A DNA stretch of 64,000 nt from Belliella aquatica (GTDB taxonomy: Bacteria; Bacteroidota; Bacteroidia; Cytophagales; Cyclobacteriaceae), in assembly GCF_014637795.1 (NCBI RefSeq), contig NZ_BMFD01000006.1, positions 62,001 to 126,000 of the forward strand. Reading direction: 5' to 3'. Made by a program: the position numbers and the translations under genes. The stretch's first letter is position 1. Each line of letters starts with the position of its first letter. The notes beneath the pieces are model-generated. The model ran no database searches, was not told where the DNA came from, and saw only the letters and a list, made by a program, of their open reading frames with translations. Of the stretch, positions 38,548 through 47,344 are shown piece by piece.

Positions 38548-39843
38548 ATGAAAAAAGATAATAGTAGAAATCAAGGATCTAATAGAGATTCCAAACCAAG
38601 CAAGCCTTATAACAAAGAAGGTAGAAGTGACAGAAAAAAAGATTTTTCGAAGGATTCTGACTTCAAAAAGTCCAGATCAAAAGATGATTTTAAGACTGAG
38701 AGAGGTGCAAAACCAAGTTTTAAGAAATCTGATGGACCATATGAAAAGAAATTTGCTCCAATAAGAAAATCAAAAGGAGATGTTTCCAAGACTAATTCAG
38801 GCAAAAAAGACGAATTTAGCTTGGAAGGTTACCCAAAGAAGAAATACACACCAAAACCGCAAGAAGGAAGGAATAGTCCGTCTTACGGAAAAACCAGCTC
38901 AAGATCAAAAACTGGCGACCCTAAATTAAATTCAGGTGAGTTTAAGACAGTGTATAAAGGCAGAGGAAAAGATGAGAGACCTGTTTTTGAGACCGTAAAA
39001 AAATCAGAGGTAGACAAGAAATTGGCTGCTAGAAAGAAGTCTCAAAAGCCTAAATTCCATGAAGCACCTACTGAACCTAGACCAGAATATAATTTTGATA
39101 GAATTGAGAAAAAGCTCAATAAAAATCAAGATGATGATGAGATAAGGTTGAACAAGTATATTTCCAACTCAGGAATTTGCTCAAGAAGAGAAGCTGATAC
39201 CTTGATTCAAAATGGAGATATCAGAGTAAATGGAGAAATCATCATGGAAATGGGCTACAAGGTTCAAAGAGCTGACGTAGTGACCTTCAAAGGAAAAAAT
39301 ATCAATCCTGAAAAGCCTGTTTACGTTCTCTTAAACAAACCAAAAGATTTCATTACGACTACTGATGATCCGATGGAGAGAAAGACGGTGATGGAACTTG
39401 TGGGGAATGCTTGCAAAGAGCGCATTTTTCCAGTTGGACGCTTAGATAGAAATACCACAGGTCTATTACTATTTACAAATGATGGGGAGCTTGCCGCTAA
39501 GCTTTCGCACCCTTCTAATCAGATCAAAAAGATATATCAAGTAACACTTGATAAGCCATTGACAAAAGCTGATGAGGAGACGATTATAGAAGGCTTTACT
39601 TTGGAAGATGGTGATGTGAAAGTGGATGATTTGCAGGTACTTTCAAAGGATAAGACCATTCTTGGTTTAGAGATTCACGTAGGAAGAAATAGAATCGTTA
39701 GAAGAGTTTTTGCACATTTTGGATATGAAGTGATTGCACTCGATCGGGTTACCTATGCTGGGTTAGATAAAAAAGATCTACCGAGAGGAAAGTATAGATT
39801 CCTTACTGAAAAGGAAGTCATCAATTTGAAATATTTCAAATAA
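38548..39843 (+). CDS. RsuA/RluB-family pseudouridine synthase with long basic N-terminus
   Basis: 431 residues. The first about 195 are Lys/Ser/Arg-rich and disordered. Then come an S4 RNA-binding domain (IRLNKYISNSGICSRREADTLI) and the catalytic domain with GRLDRNTTGLLLFTNDGELA, whose Asp is the catalytic residue. The end has IHVGRNRIVRRVFAHFGYEV. It modifies uridines in ribosomal RNA; RluB-type 23S or RsuA-type 16S cannot be told from sequence alone. Own promoter and terminator. Confidence 0.93.
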   Translation: MKKDNSRNQGSNRDSKPSKPYNKEGRSDRKKDFSKDSDFKKSRSKDDFKTERGAKPSFKKSDGPYEKKFAPIRKSKGDVSKTNSGKKDEFSLEGYPKKKYTPKPQEGRNSPSYGKTSSRSKTGDPKLNSGEFKTVYKGRGKDERPVFETVKKSEVDKKLAARKKSQKPKFHEAPTEPRPEYNFDRIEKKLNKNQDDDEIRLNKYISNSGICSRREADTLIQNGDIRVNGEIIMEMGYKVQRADVVTFKGKNINPEKPVYVLLNKPKDFITTTDDPMERKTVMELVGNACKERIFPVGRLDRNTTGLLLFTNDGELAAKLSHPSNQIKKIYQVTLDKPLTKADEETIIEGFTLEDGDVKVDDLQVLSKDKTILGLEIHVGRNRIVRRVFAHFGYEVIALDRVTYAGLDKKDLPRGKYRFLTEKEVINLKYFK

Positions 39844-39846
39844 AAC

Positions 39847-39881
39847 AAAAAGGCGTTTTCGAATAGAAAACGCCTTTTTTT
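39847..39881 (+). terminator. Terminator after the pseudouridine synthase
   Basis: AAAAAGGCGTTTTC and GAAAACGCCTTTTT form a 14-bp stem with a 5-nt loop. A-rich and T-rich flanks let it serve the convergent minus-strand gene at 39896 as well. Confidence 0.92.
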
Positions 39882-39895
39882 ATCATTATAGCCAA

Positions 39896-40477
39896 CTATT
39901 TTGTGGCGAGCAGTTTGGCGAAACCATTATCAGATTTTACAAAGAACTCAATTTTCGAATTTGCTCTGCTATTTTTGAAAACATAGGTTTTTTGAAAACC
40001 TTTTGAGTCATAAAGTGCTTCTTCGTGTACCAGTTGATTGTCTTCATAGATCATTACAGTCATGTTTGAAGGCAATAAGGAATTCACTAATAATTTATAT
40101 TGATTGTTCTCTACTTTTTCCAGTTTCGAGAATACTACAGGCTCTACTTTCCGGTCGTTTCCTAGATTTAATTCCAAATGATCGATTTCTCCAGTATTGT
40201 TGAATACACCTATTTGGTATTTCCCCTCTGCTAGATTAGAGAAATCATAAGCTTTTGAGAATTCTTTTTTTGAAAGAATTCTGTCCGTATGGAGTAACGT
40301 ATTGAAATCATCATAGATTTTAACGGTGATTGCACCACTGGGCACCATTCCATAAATTAATTGTACTTTGCTGTCTTCAACTTTTTTAAGTTTAACAGTT
40401 CCTTCTTGTGTGTTTTGTTTTGCAAAAGCTGTAAATGAAAAGCTCATTGCAAGAATCATTGCTGTCAATAATCTCAT
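39896..40477 (-). CDS. Secreted protein with two tandem beta-sandwich-like repeats
   Basis: 193 residues. Signal peptide 1-19 (MRLLTAMILAMSFSFTAFA). Two copies of one about 85-residue unit follow: the first has VQLIYGMVPSGAITVKIYDD ... KEFSKAYDFSNLAEGKYQIGVFN; the second has YKLLVNSLLPSNMTVMIYED ... KGFQKTYVFKNSRANSKIEFFV. The pattern suggests periplasmic Ig-like domains. No catalytic motif. It has a good upstream promoter and shares the bidirectional terminator with the pseudouridine synthase gene. Confidence 0.85.
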   Translation of the reverse strand: MRLLTAMILAMSFSFTAFAKQNTQEGTVKLKKVEDSKVQLIYGMVPSGAITVKIYDDFNTLLHTDRILSKKEFSKAYDFSNLAEGKYQIGVFNNTGEIDHLELNLGNDRKVEPVVFSKLEKVENNQYKLLVNSLLPSNMTVMIYEDNQLVHEEALYDSKGFQKTYVFKNSRANSKIEFFVKSDNGFAKLLATK

Positions 40478-40598
40478 AATAGTATAATTTAATAGGGTTA
40501 AGAAATACTTATTTTTTGATTAACCTCTGAGTCGATTTGTCGAACATGTAAAATAGAGGCCAGCTACTTTGGGGGGTATCACTTAAAATGTGATGATG

Positions 40599-40630
40599 CA
40601 AACATAATTAGTAATTGGTTAAATTACAAA
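40599..40630 (-). promoter_or_regulatory. Candidate promoter of the two-repeat secreted protein
   Basis: On the minus strand TTTG (40630-40627) and TATGTTTG (40606-40599) are 20 bp apart, a good -33/-7 match. The leader would be about 115 nt. Confidence 0.6.
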
Positions 40631-40877
40631 TAAGACAATAAAAAATATTCTTTATTAATAAATCCATAATAAATTAATCATAAAGATAAAAATACCGTAA
40701 TTGATGAAAAATTTTTACGGAAACGTTATCATGGAAAATGTAGGCAGCTATTTATCATGACTTTCCAAATAATATTTTGAATTTTGAGTTTATAATTTTT
40801 TGTTCAAAAGAATTGACTTCAAAATAATTATTGAAAAAATTTTATCTGTTTAAATTTATAAAGGTCTTAAAAATGAA

Positions 40878-40914
40878 AAATCCTTAGAAAACTCTTGATG
40901 TTTTCTAAGGATTT
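40878..40914 (-). terminator. Intrinsic terminator of serS
   Basis: AAATCCTTAGAAAA pairs with TTTTCTAAGGATTT. On the minus strand a T-rich run follows, 28 bp past the serS stop. Confidence 0.88.
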
Positions 40915-40941
40915 AAGGTTCAATTCTGGGGAATTCCAGAA

Positions 40942-42213
40942 CTAGATCATGTCAAAACCTAGATAAGGCACCAAGACTTTTGGCATTTTTATACCATGTT
41001 CTGTTTGGTTATTTTCTAATATAGAAGCAACAATTCTTGGCAATGCTAAGGCTGAACCATTTAGAGTATGTGCTAAAATCGTTTTTTTGTCTTCGCCTTT
41101 ATATCTCAATTTCAGCCTGTTTGACTGATAGTTCTCAAAGTTACTCACAGAACTTACTTCTAACCACCTTTCTTGTGCAGCAGAATAGACTTCCATATCA
41201 TAAGTTAGTGATGAAGTGAACCCCATGTCACCACCACAAAGCCTAAGCACACGATAAGGTAATTCTAATTTTTGTAATAAGCTTTGAACATACATATTCA
41301 TATCTTCCAATACTTCATAGGAATTATCAGGATGGACAACCTGTACTATTTCTACTTTGTCAAATTGATGTAGTCTGTTTAGCCCCCTTACATGAGCACC
41401 CCAACTTCCCGCTTCTCTTCTAAAACATGGTGTGTAAGCTACATTTTTGATTGGGAAGTCTTGTTCATTTAGGATTACATCTCTATATAAGTTAGTAATA
41501 GGCACCTCAGCAGTTGGAATTAAAAAGAGTTTATCTGCAGTAGCTTCATACATTTGACCTTCTTTGTCAGGAAGTTGTCCTGTACCGTAGCCAGAGTCTT
41601 CGTTGACTAGGATTGGAGGTTGTATTTCAGTGTAACCTGCTTTCATCGCCTCGTCTAAGAAGAAATTGATCAAACCTCTTTGCAATCTAGCGCCTCGTCC
41701 TTTATATACTGGAAAACCTGCACCAGCGATTTTCACACCAAGGTCAAAGTCGATGATGTCATATTTCTTGATCAAATCCCAATGCGGTAGTTTAGATTCA
41801 GGAAGATCAGGAATGCTGCCATGCTCTAATACGATCTCGTTATCCTCTGCTGACTTTCCTGCTGGTACAGAAATGTGAGGGACGTTTGGAATAGTATATA
41901 AAATTTGCTTTAAATCTTCTTCTACATTATTATAGTTATCTTCTAAGATTTTGATTTGAGATTTGATCTCTACCGTCCTAGATTTGATTTTTTCTGCTTC
42001 TTCTTTCTTCCCTTCACGCATCAAAGCACCAATCTCTTTCGATATGTTGTTTGATTCGGCTTGTAAATTATCCCTTTCTGTCTGTGTTTCTTTCCTAGTC
42101 TTGTCCAACTCCAAGACTTGGTGCAAGGTAGCCTCAGCATGGGTAAAATTCCTCTTCTGAAGACCTTCCAATACGGTCTCAAAATTGTCCCTGATTGTAT
42201 TTACAAGTAACAT
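40942..42213 (-). CDS. serS: Seryl-tRNA synthetase
   Basis: 423 residues. N-terminal tRNA-binding coiled coil (about 30-100), then the class II catalytic core with motif 2 CFRREAGSWGAHVRGLNRLHQFDKVE and motif 3 NGSALALPRIVASILEN. It charges tRNA-Ser. Single gene with its own promoter box and terminator. Confidence 0.98.
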   Translation of the reverse strand: MLLVNTIRDNFETVLEGLQKRNFTHAEATLHQVLELDKTRKETQTERDNLQAESNNISKEIGALMREGKKEEAEKIKSRTVEIKSQIKILEDNYNNVEEDLKQILYTIPNVPHISVPAGKSAEDNEIVLEHGSIPDLPESKLPHWDLIKKYDIIDFDLGVKIAGAGFPVYKGRGARLQRGLINFFLDEAMKAGYTEIQPPILVNEDSGYGTGQLPDKEGQMYEATADKLFLIPTAEVPITNLYRDVILNEQDFPIKNVAYTPCFRREAGSWGAHVRGLNRLHQFDKVEIVQVVHPDNSYEVLEDMNMYVQSLLQKLELPYRVLRLCGGDMGFTSSLTYDMEVYSAAQERWLEVSSVSNFENYQSNRLKLRYKGEDKKTILAHTLNGSALALPRIVASILENNQTEHGIKMPKVLVPYLGFDMI

Positions 42214-42247
42214 ATATTGTGTCTTTGAGTCTTAAATTTGATAGCTG

Positions 42248-42255
42248 CAAAGATA
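42248..42255 (-). promoter_or_regulatory. Candidate -7 box for serS
   Basis: The minus strand reads TATCTTTGCAGC, matching TAnnTTTG, 35 bp before the start codon. A possible -33 element is at 42281-42284. Confidence 0.55.
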
Positions 42256-42309
42256 AGGATGTTCTTTAAAAGGTCTCTTCCAAATCTTACAAGAAAGCCA
42301 AAAAACGAT

Positions 42310-43077
42310 TTATTTTACAATGACTTTCTTTCTAATTGTAGAAAATGGTCCATCAAGCTCTTTACCATTTTGGTACAAGAGTTTGATAGCGATACTGTGC
42401 TCGCCTTTGGGGAGATTCGCGATTCTAACAGGGGTTACTTGTTGGATTTCATATTTCATATCATCGATGGAGATTTCTACTTTAAGCTGATCTAACTTTA
42501 ATTCTCCACCTAGAACCAAAAAATCAATAGTTACCTCTTCTTCAGAGGTGAATTCTTGACCATCTGAAGGTAAGTTTACAGCAATATAAGGCTCAGCAGA
42601 ATAAGGGAACGGTCTAGTCTCTCCAACACGGAAATCTCTATCCACATAATTCCCGAATTCTTTTAGCATCAATCCTTCCTGATCTACTAGGTACGCTACG
42701 GCCCTATATGTGCCTTCTTTGAGTTCTCTTTGGAAAATCGGCATGTTATAACCGATTGGATCTCCCGAGTTGAGTATTAATTTGAGTTGAAAACCGCTCA
42801 AACCTTCACCATAGGGATAATTTTTTACATTGAATTCGAAAGGAATCTTGCCAGGTTTAAATACTTGATTGCCTAATGGGCTAAACATTTCAATGATTGC
42901 ATCAGGATAGTCATTTTTTTCTTCGTAAAAATAAAAACTGATCTCAGGAAGTGGAATGGAAAGTGAGTCACTACTCGTAATTGGGATCTTAACTTCATCT
43001 TTTTTTTCTCTCCTTGATTCACAAGAGACAAAAAAAAGAAAAATGATACCGAAAGTAAAGAGATAGAAGTTTTTCAT
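42310..43077 (-). CDS. Lipoprotein of unknown function
   Basis: 255 residues. Lipobox FVSC with the lipidated Cys at 19. The mature part (about 45-255) reads as two beta-sandwich-like domains (IIEMFSPLGNQVFKPGKIPFEFNV; IAVNLPSDGQEFTSEEEVTIDFLV ... LPKGEHSIAIKLLYQNGKEL), reminiscent of Ig-like domains. No known enzymatic motif. Upstream of serS on the same strand, but serS has its own promoter. Confidence 0.85.
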   Translation of the reverse strand: MKNFYLFTFGIIFLFFVSCESRREKKDEVKIPITSSDSLSIPLPEISFYFYEEKNDYPDAIIEMFSPLGNQVFKPGKIPFEFNVKNYPYGEGLSGFQLKLILNSGDPIGYNMPIFQRELKEGTYRAVAYLVDQEGLMLKEFGNYVDRDFRVGETRPFPYSAEPYIAVNLPSDGQEFTSEEEVTIDFLVLGGELKLDQLKVEISIDDMKYEIQQVTPVRIANLPKGEHSIAIKLLYQNGKELDGPFSTIRKKVIVK

Positions 43078-43152
43078 GGTTTCAAGTGGTATAGCTAAAG
43101 ATATTTAAAATTAGCGTAAAAAGCCGTATATTTCGAAGTAAATTATATACTT

Positions 43153-44133
43153 ATGACTGAGATTTTATATGACGAAATCCCATCTTTAGACTTGGCAGAT
43201 TTCACTTCTGGAGATGCGATAAAAAAGGCAGCCTTTGTAGAAAAGCTTGGGCAAGCGTACAATAATATTGGCTTTGTTGCAATAAAAAACCATGGCTTAA
43301 ATAAAGAATTACAAGATAAGCTTTATGATATCATTAAGAGATATTTTGCTCTTCCTGATGATGTAAAAGTGAAGTATGAAAAGCCTGAAATTGGTTATCA
43401 ACGCGGTTATACTGGTAAAGGTAAAGAACATGCCAAAGGTAGAAATACAGGAGATTTGAAAGAGTTTTACCATGTGGGGCAAGATAGAGCAGGTATACCT
43501 GATTCAGATCCAATCAAAGTCGAATATCCAGATAATATTTGGCCTTCTGAGTTGCCTGAATTTGAAGCTATTGCTTTGGAAGCATTCCAGACTTTGGAAT
43601 CAGCTGGTAAAAACATGCTAAAGGCTATTGCACTTTATTTAGAGTTACCAGAAAATTATTTTGAAGATAAAGTAAGGTACGGGAATTCAATCTTGAGACA
43701 AATTCACTATTTCCCGATAGAGAATCCTGATGAAGTTCCTGCGGATGCAGTAAGAGCCGCAGAGCATGGAGATATCAATTTGATTACTTTGCTTATGGGA
43801 GCAAGTGCAGATGGACTTCAGGTTTTGAGAAAAGACGGAAAATGGATTCCTATCACAGCACTTCCTGACCAATTGGTAGTCAACGTAGGTGATATGTTGG
43901 AAAGATTGACCAATAAAAAATTGAAATCAACCATCCACCGTGTAGTTAATCCTCCAAGAGAATTGATGAATACGAGTAGATTCTCCATTCCATTCTTTAT
44001 GCACCCAAGATCAGAGATGGACTTGACTTGTCTGGAAAGTTGTATAGATGAAAGTAATCCAAAGCAATTTACAGATGCAACAGCAGGTGAGTTTTTGGAT
44101 GAACGTCTTAGAGAACTTGGATTGAAGAAATAA
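43153..44133 (+). CDS. 2-oxoglutarate/Fe(II) oxygenase, isopenicillin N synthase-like
   Basis: 326 residues. N-terminal DIOX_N region (IPSLDLADFTSGD ... YNNIGFVAIKNHGL). Jelly-roll core with iron ligands H205 and D207 (EHGD) and H262 (TIHRVVNPP), and the 2-oxoglutarate contact R276-x-S278 (RFSIPFF). The substrate cannot be inferred; bacterial members are usually metabolic rather than antibiotic-related. The next gene starts one base after the stop. Confidence 0.92.
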   Translation: MTEILYDEIPSLDLADFTSGDAIKKAAFVEKLGQAYNNIGFVAIKNHGLNKELQDKLYDIIKRYFALPDDVKVKYEKPEIGYQRGYTGKGKEHAKGRNTGDLKEFYHVGQDRAGIPDSDPIKVEYPDNIWPSELPEFEAIALEAFQTLESAGKNMLKAIALYLELPENYFEDKVRYGNSILRQIHYFPIENPDEVPADAVRAAEHGDINLITLLMGASADGLQVLRKDGKWIPITALPDQLVVNVGDMLERLTNKKLKSTIHRVVNPPRELMNTSRFSIPFFMHPRSEMDLTCLESCIDESNPKQFTDATAGEFLDERLRELGLKK

Positions 44134-44134
44134 G

Positions 44135-45331
44135 GTGACGGTTAAGAAAGTAAGATATTATCTTTATCTGAAGGATGTTTTACTACTTTCTGTGACAGCA
44201 TTTGGTGGCCCACAAGCTTTCCTTGCCATGGTCTTAGAACTCATGGTGAGGAAGCGAGGCTACATTTCTGAACAAGAGCTCTGGGAGCTCAATGCACTTT
44301 GCCAAGTTTTGCCAGGACCTACTTCTACTCAAACTATCTCAGCAATAGGTTATCGGATTGGAGGTCCAAATTTAGCTTATCTGTCACTTTTTTTATGGAT
44401 TTTGCCTGCTACTATTTTGATGATAGCAGCAGCGTTCCTGATTGATTTTTTACAGGAAAACACACCTGGAGCACTAAACTTTGCCAAATTTATCCAACCC
44501 ATGGCAATTGGGTTTATCATTTACGCTGCTCAAAAGACTATTTTTAAAATGGTCAAAACTGCAGAGGCAACAGTGTTGATGATGCTGGCAGCTTTTGTTT
44601 CATTTTTCTATAATTCTCCCTACGTTTTCCCTGTTTTATTGCTAGTTGGAGGATTGGTTACATCTATGAATTACAGGAATCATCCTAGGGAAAAAGGGGA
44701 CAAGAAATTAAGAATTTCTTGGTCTAACTTTTATCTATGGGCTGGTATTTTGATTTTAGCGGCTGGTTTGGGTGCGATTACCAAAAACCAATCTGTTCTT
44801 CTTTTTGAGAATTTCTACAGAAATGGAAGTTTGATCTTTGGAGGTGGCCAAGTTTTGGTGCCCTACCTTTTTACTGAGTTTGTAGAGTTCAAAAAATTCC
44901 TTTCTTCGGAAGAATTTCTGACGGGCTATGCAATCTCCCAAGGAATGCCTGGGCCAACCTTTAGCATCAGTTCCTATGTGGGAGCTCTGTCTATGCGAGA
45001 ATATGGCGTGATGGGTTTATTGACTGGTGGGTTTATCGCCGCAGCTGGGATTTTCTTGCCTGGGACATTTTTGATATTCTTTGTGATCCGTTTTTGGGAT
45101 CAATTGAAGAAATACCGACCTGTTCGGGCAGCATTGGAAGGAGTGAATGCCGTAAGTTGTGGGATGCTAATCGCAGCGGCTTATTTATTATTTGAGCCAT
45201 TGGATGCGAATTTGTTCAACGTCTTAGCAATATTGGGAACCTATTTGCTCCTGAATTTCACTAATCTTTCTTCTCCGATTATCATCATTATCGGCCTACT
45301 TGCGGGGATTGGATATAACTTGGTTTTTTAA
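44135..45331 (+). CDS. chrA: Chromate efflux transporter ChrA, two-domain form
   Basis: 398 residues, GTG start one base after the oxygenase gene. Two homologous halves: the first has FGGPQAFLAMVLELMVRKRGYIS ... LPGPTSTQTISAIGYRIGG, the second FGGGQVLVPYLFTEFVEFKKFLSSEEFLTGYAISQGMPGPTFSISSYVGAL. About ten transmembrane helices. The family exports chromate or sulfate-like anions. The oxygenase neighbour gives no obvious link. Confidence 0.93.
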   Translation: MTVKKVRYYLYLKDVLLLSVTAFGGPQAFLAMVLELMVRKRGYISEQELWELNALCQVLPGPTSTQTISAIGYRIGGPNLAYLSLFLWILPATILMIAAAFLIDFLQENTPGALNFAKFIQPMAIGFIIYAAQKTIFKMVKTAEATVLMMLAAFVSFFYNSPYVFPVLLLVGGLVTSMNYRNHPREKGDKKLRISWSNFYLWAGILILAAGLGAITKNQSVLLFENFYRNGSLIFGGGQVLVPYLFTEFVEFKKFLSSEEFLTGYAISQGMPGPTFSISSYVGALSMREYGVMGLLTGGFIAAAGIFLPGTFLIFFVIRFWDQLKKYRPVRAALEGVNAVSCGMLIAAAYLLFEPLDANLFNVLAILGTYLLLNFTNLSSPIIIIIGLLAGIGYNLVF

Positions 45332-45371
45332 AAATCAAATTGGATTCACCTAAAAATAGGTTTAAAACTCT

Positions 45372-46256
45372 TTAAATGCTGTTTTTGGGTATTTGTTCAT
45401 TTTCAAAATCAATTTTTAAAAATGCACCAATTAAGGAGGTGATCGCTGAGATCAAAAAGAAGATTAAGCTAAATGCAACAGCCGCATTTTTATCGATTCC
45501 GATGTATTCGTGACTATAAATGAAAACCAATTCTCTTGCGCCAACTCCCCCAATAGTGAGCGGTAAGACCGCCACGATCGATGACAATAAAAAGACAAAT
45601 TGATATTCCAAGATTTTCTCGTCTATCCCAAGAGCTATTAAAATAAAATAAGCTGCTACCATTTGGGCTATTTGTCCTCCGATGGAATAGAGGTTTGCGG
45701 TTAAGAAAGAGGGAATGAATTTTGAAAAAATTAATTTGTTAATCAAAAAGAAGGCGGGGTAAGTTATTAAAAGTAAAATAATGGAAATAGTCGAAATTGG
45801 TACTGCCGGAATCAAACTGATGTCTATATCTACAAAAAGTAAAAGGCCAAGTAAAATGAAAATTATAGCTACCAATCCCCCTAATCTATCTAAAAGAGAA
45901 GCTTGAACAAGCTGTTTGACTGGTGTTTTGAAATGCTTGTTAAGTAAATAGACTTTATATCCATCTCCACCTATTCCTCCTGGAAGAAATAAATTATAGA
46001 ACATCCCTATTCCATAAAGGATGATATTTTTCTTTTCGCTGATTTGAAGTCCTATATTTTTGAAATAGAGATTAAGTCGAAAAGCGGTGAAGATTTTGCT
46101 CAGCACAAAGAGGAGAAATGCAAAAAATAGCCAAACAGGACTTGCTGATTTGAGTATAAGGCCAAGTTCATTGGTGTCTATCTTTCGAAAAACCAAAAAA
46201 ACAGCTAACCCGGTGAGGGTTAGCTTCAAGAATAATTTGAGTGTTTTCTTATTCAC
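45372..46256 (-). CDS. Lysylphosphatidylglycerol synthase-like (UPF0104) membrane protein
   Basis: 294 residues from a GTG at 46256, which overlaps the stop of the upstream glycosyltransferase by 8 nt; an ATG at 46331 would overlap it by 82 nt and add a polar tail. About eight transmembrane helices. Family landmarks: FRLNLYFKNIGLQISEKK, YNLFLPGGIGGDGYKVYLL and LPLTIGGVGARELVFIYSHEYIG. Such flippase-like domains move or modify lipid-linked compounds. The pairing with a GT2 enzyme suggests a role in lipid glycosylation (inference). Confidence 0.88.
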   Translation of the reverse strand: MNKKTLKLFLKLTLTGLAVFLVFRKIDTNELGLILKSASPVWLFFAFLLFVLSKIFTAFRLNLYFKNIGLQISEKKNIILYGIGMFYNLFLPGGIGGDGYKVYLLNKHFKTPVKQLVQASLLDRLGGLVAIIFILLGLLLFVDIDISLIPAVPISTISIILLLITYPAFFLINKLIFSKFIPSFLTANLYSIGGQIAQMVAAYFILIALGIDEKILEYQFVFLLSSIVAVLPLTIGGVGARELVFIYSHEYIGIDKNAAVAFSLIFFLISAITSLIGAFLKIDFENEQIPKNSI

Positions 46257-47190
46257 CCTGATAGACTGATTTGATTTTGTATGTTTTTTTGTCTTGAGAC
46301 TCAAAATAGGTCCTGATGATAATCTCAGCAATGATCCCCGTTGTTATCAATTGGATACCTCCCAGAAGGAAGATAAAGCCTAGAAGTAAGATCGGTCTGC
46401 CCCAAATGTCTTCACCCATTAATTTGACAATCAATAGATAGAAATTGATTATTATTCCAATAAAAAGAGATAATAGGCCAAGTGTACCGAAAATGTGAAT
46501 GGGTCTTTGGAAATACTTTTGGAAGAAGAGCATGAGGATCAAATCCGCCATTACTTTGAATGTTCGGCTCAATCCATATTTCGATGTTCCATGAATCCTC
46601 GGGTGATGCTTTACATCGACCTCGGTCATACTTGCTCCTTCTTGTTTCGCTAGTACAGGGATGAATCTATGAAGTTCGCCATAAAGCCCCATATTTTGAG
46701 CAATATGTGATCTATAAACCCTTAAGCTACATCCATAATCATTCAAATATACTTTTGTAGTATGTCTAATGATATAATTGGCGATTTTGCTTGGTATTTT
46801 TCTTAACACAAAACCATCTTTTCTATTGGCTCTTCGACCAGCTACTACGTCCCAGTTTTCATCAATAGCTTTCTGTAACATAGCGGGAATATCTGTTGGA
46901 TCATTTTGCAAATCACCATCCATAGTAGCGATATATTCGCCTCCTGCCATGTCAATTCCCGCTGCAAGTGCAGTGGTCTGACCATAATTTTTATTAAAGA
47001 TGATCAGCTTGGTTCTGTTATTGGCGTATTTCTTTACTTCTGCAACAGTCCCATCAGTCGACCCATCTTCAATCAAGATGACCTCATAGTCTATGTCTTT
47101 GAGAGCATCATATGTTGCAGTTAGTAATGGCTTGATGTTTTCTTCTTCATTGTAGACGGTGATGACTACAGAAATCAATGGCTTGGTCAT
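46249..47190 (-). CDS. Glycosyltransferase family 2, polyprenyl-phosphate sugar synthase type
   Basis: 313 residues. N-terminal GT-A domain: VVITVYNEEENIKPLL, IEDGSTDGT, ATMDGDLQNDPTDIP (DxD-like) and DYGCSLRVYRSHI. Two C-terminal transmembrane helices (about 230-300), as in GtrB/ArnC/DPM1-like enzymes. It probably makes a polyprenyl-phosphate sugar, the donor used by GT39 enzymes; two of these are encoded nearby. Confidence 0.93.
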   Translation of the reverse strand: MTKPLISVVITVYNEEENIKPLLTATYDALKDIDYEVILIEDGSTDGTVAEVKKYANNRTKLIIFNKNYGQTTALAAGIDMAGGEYIATMDGDLQNDPTDIPAMLQKAIDENWDVVAGRRANRKDGFVLRKIPSKIANYIIRHTTKVYLNDYGCSLRVYRSHIAQNMGLYGELHRFIPVLAKQEGASMTEVDVKHHPRIHGTSKYGLSRTFKVMADLILMLFFQKYFQRPIHIFGTLGLLSLFIGIIINFYLLIVKLMGEDIWGRPILLLGFIFLLGGIQLITTGIIAEIIIRTYFESQDKKTYKIKSVYQGE

Positions 47191-47320
47191 GAAAATAAAA
47201 TTTGGTCAAAAATACTCTTTTAATTTTGTCACTACAAATAATGCGGGTTTTAGCATGTCTTTTTCATCATTTGATTTTCCTTTAGTCTTGTGAAATGGCT
47301 TTATGGAATGTTGAAAATAT

Positions 47321-47328
47321 TATCTTTG
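47321..47328 (+). promoter_or_regulatory. Candidate -7 box for the GT39 gene at 47345
   Basis: TATCTTTG, 16 bp before the ATG, matches TAnnTTTG. The leader would be only about 10 nt. Confidence 0.45.
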
Positions 47329-47344
47329 TCGACAAATCTTAACT

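Larger units (their letters stand above)
40478..40941. other. Gene-free stretch upstream of the repeat protein
   Basis: 464 bp, very AT-rich, no gene seen. It contains the promoter of the minus-strand 193-residue protein (40599-40630) and, near its right end, the serS terminator (40878-40914). Confidence 0.65.

Noticed and set aside
43153-44133. Antibiotic biosynthesis gene (isopenicillin N synthase)
   Set aside because: Only the general oxygenase family is supported; no peptide synthetase or other biosynthetic genes are nearby.
46257-46331. Longer start for the UPF0104 protein at 46331
   Set aside because: It would overlap the upstream glycosyltransferase by 82 nt and add a polar tail; the GTG at 46256 gives ordinary 8-nt coupling.
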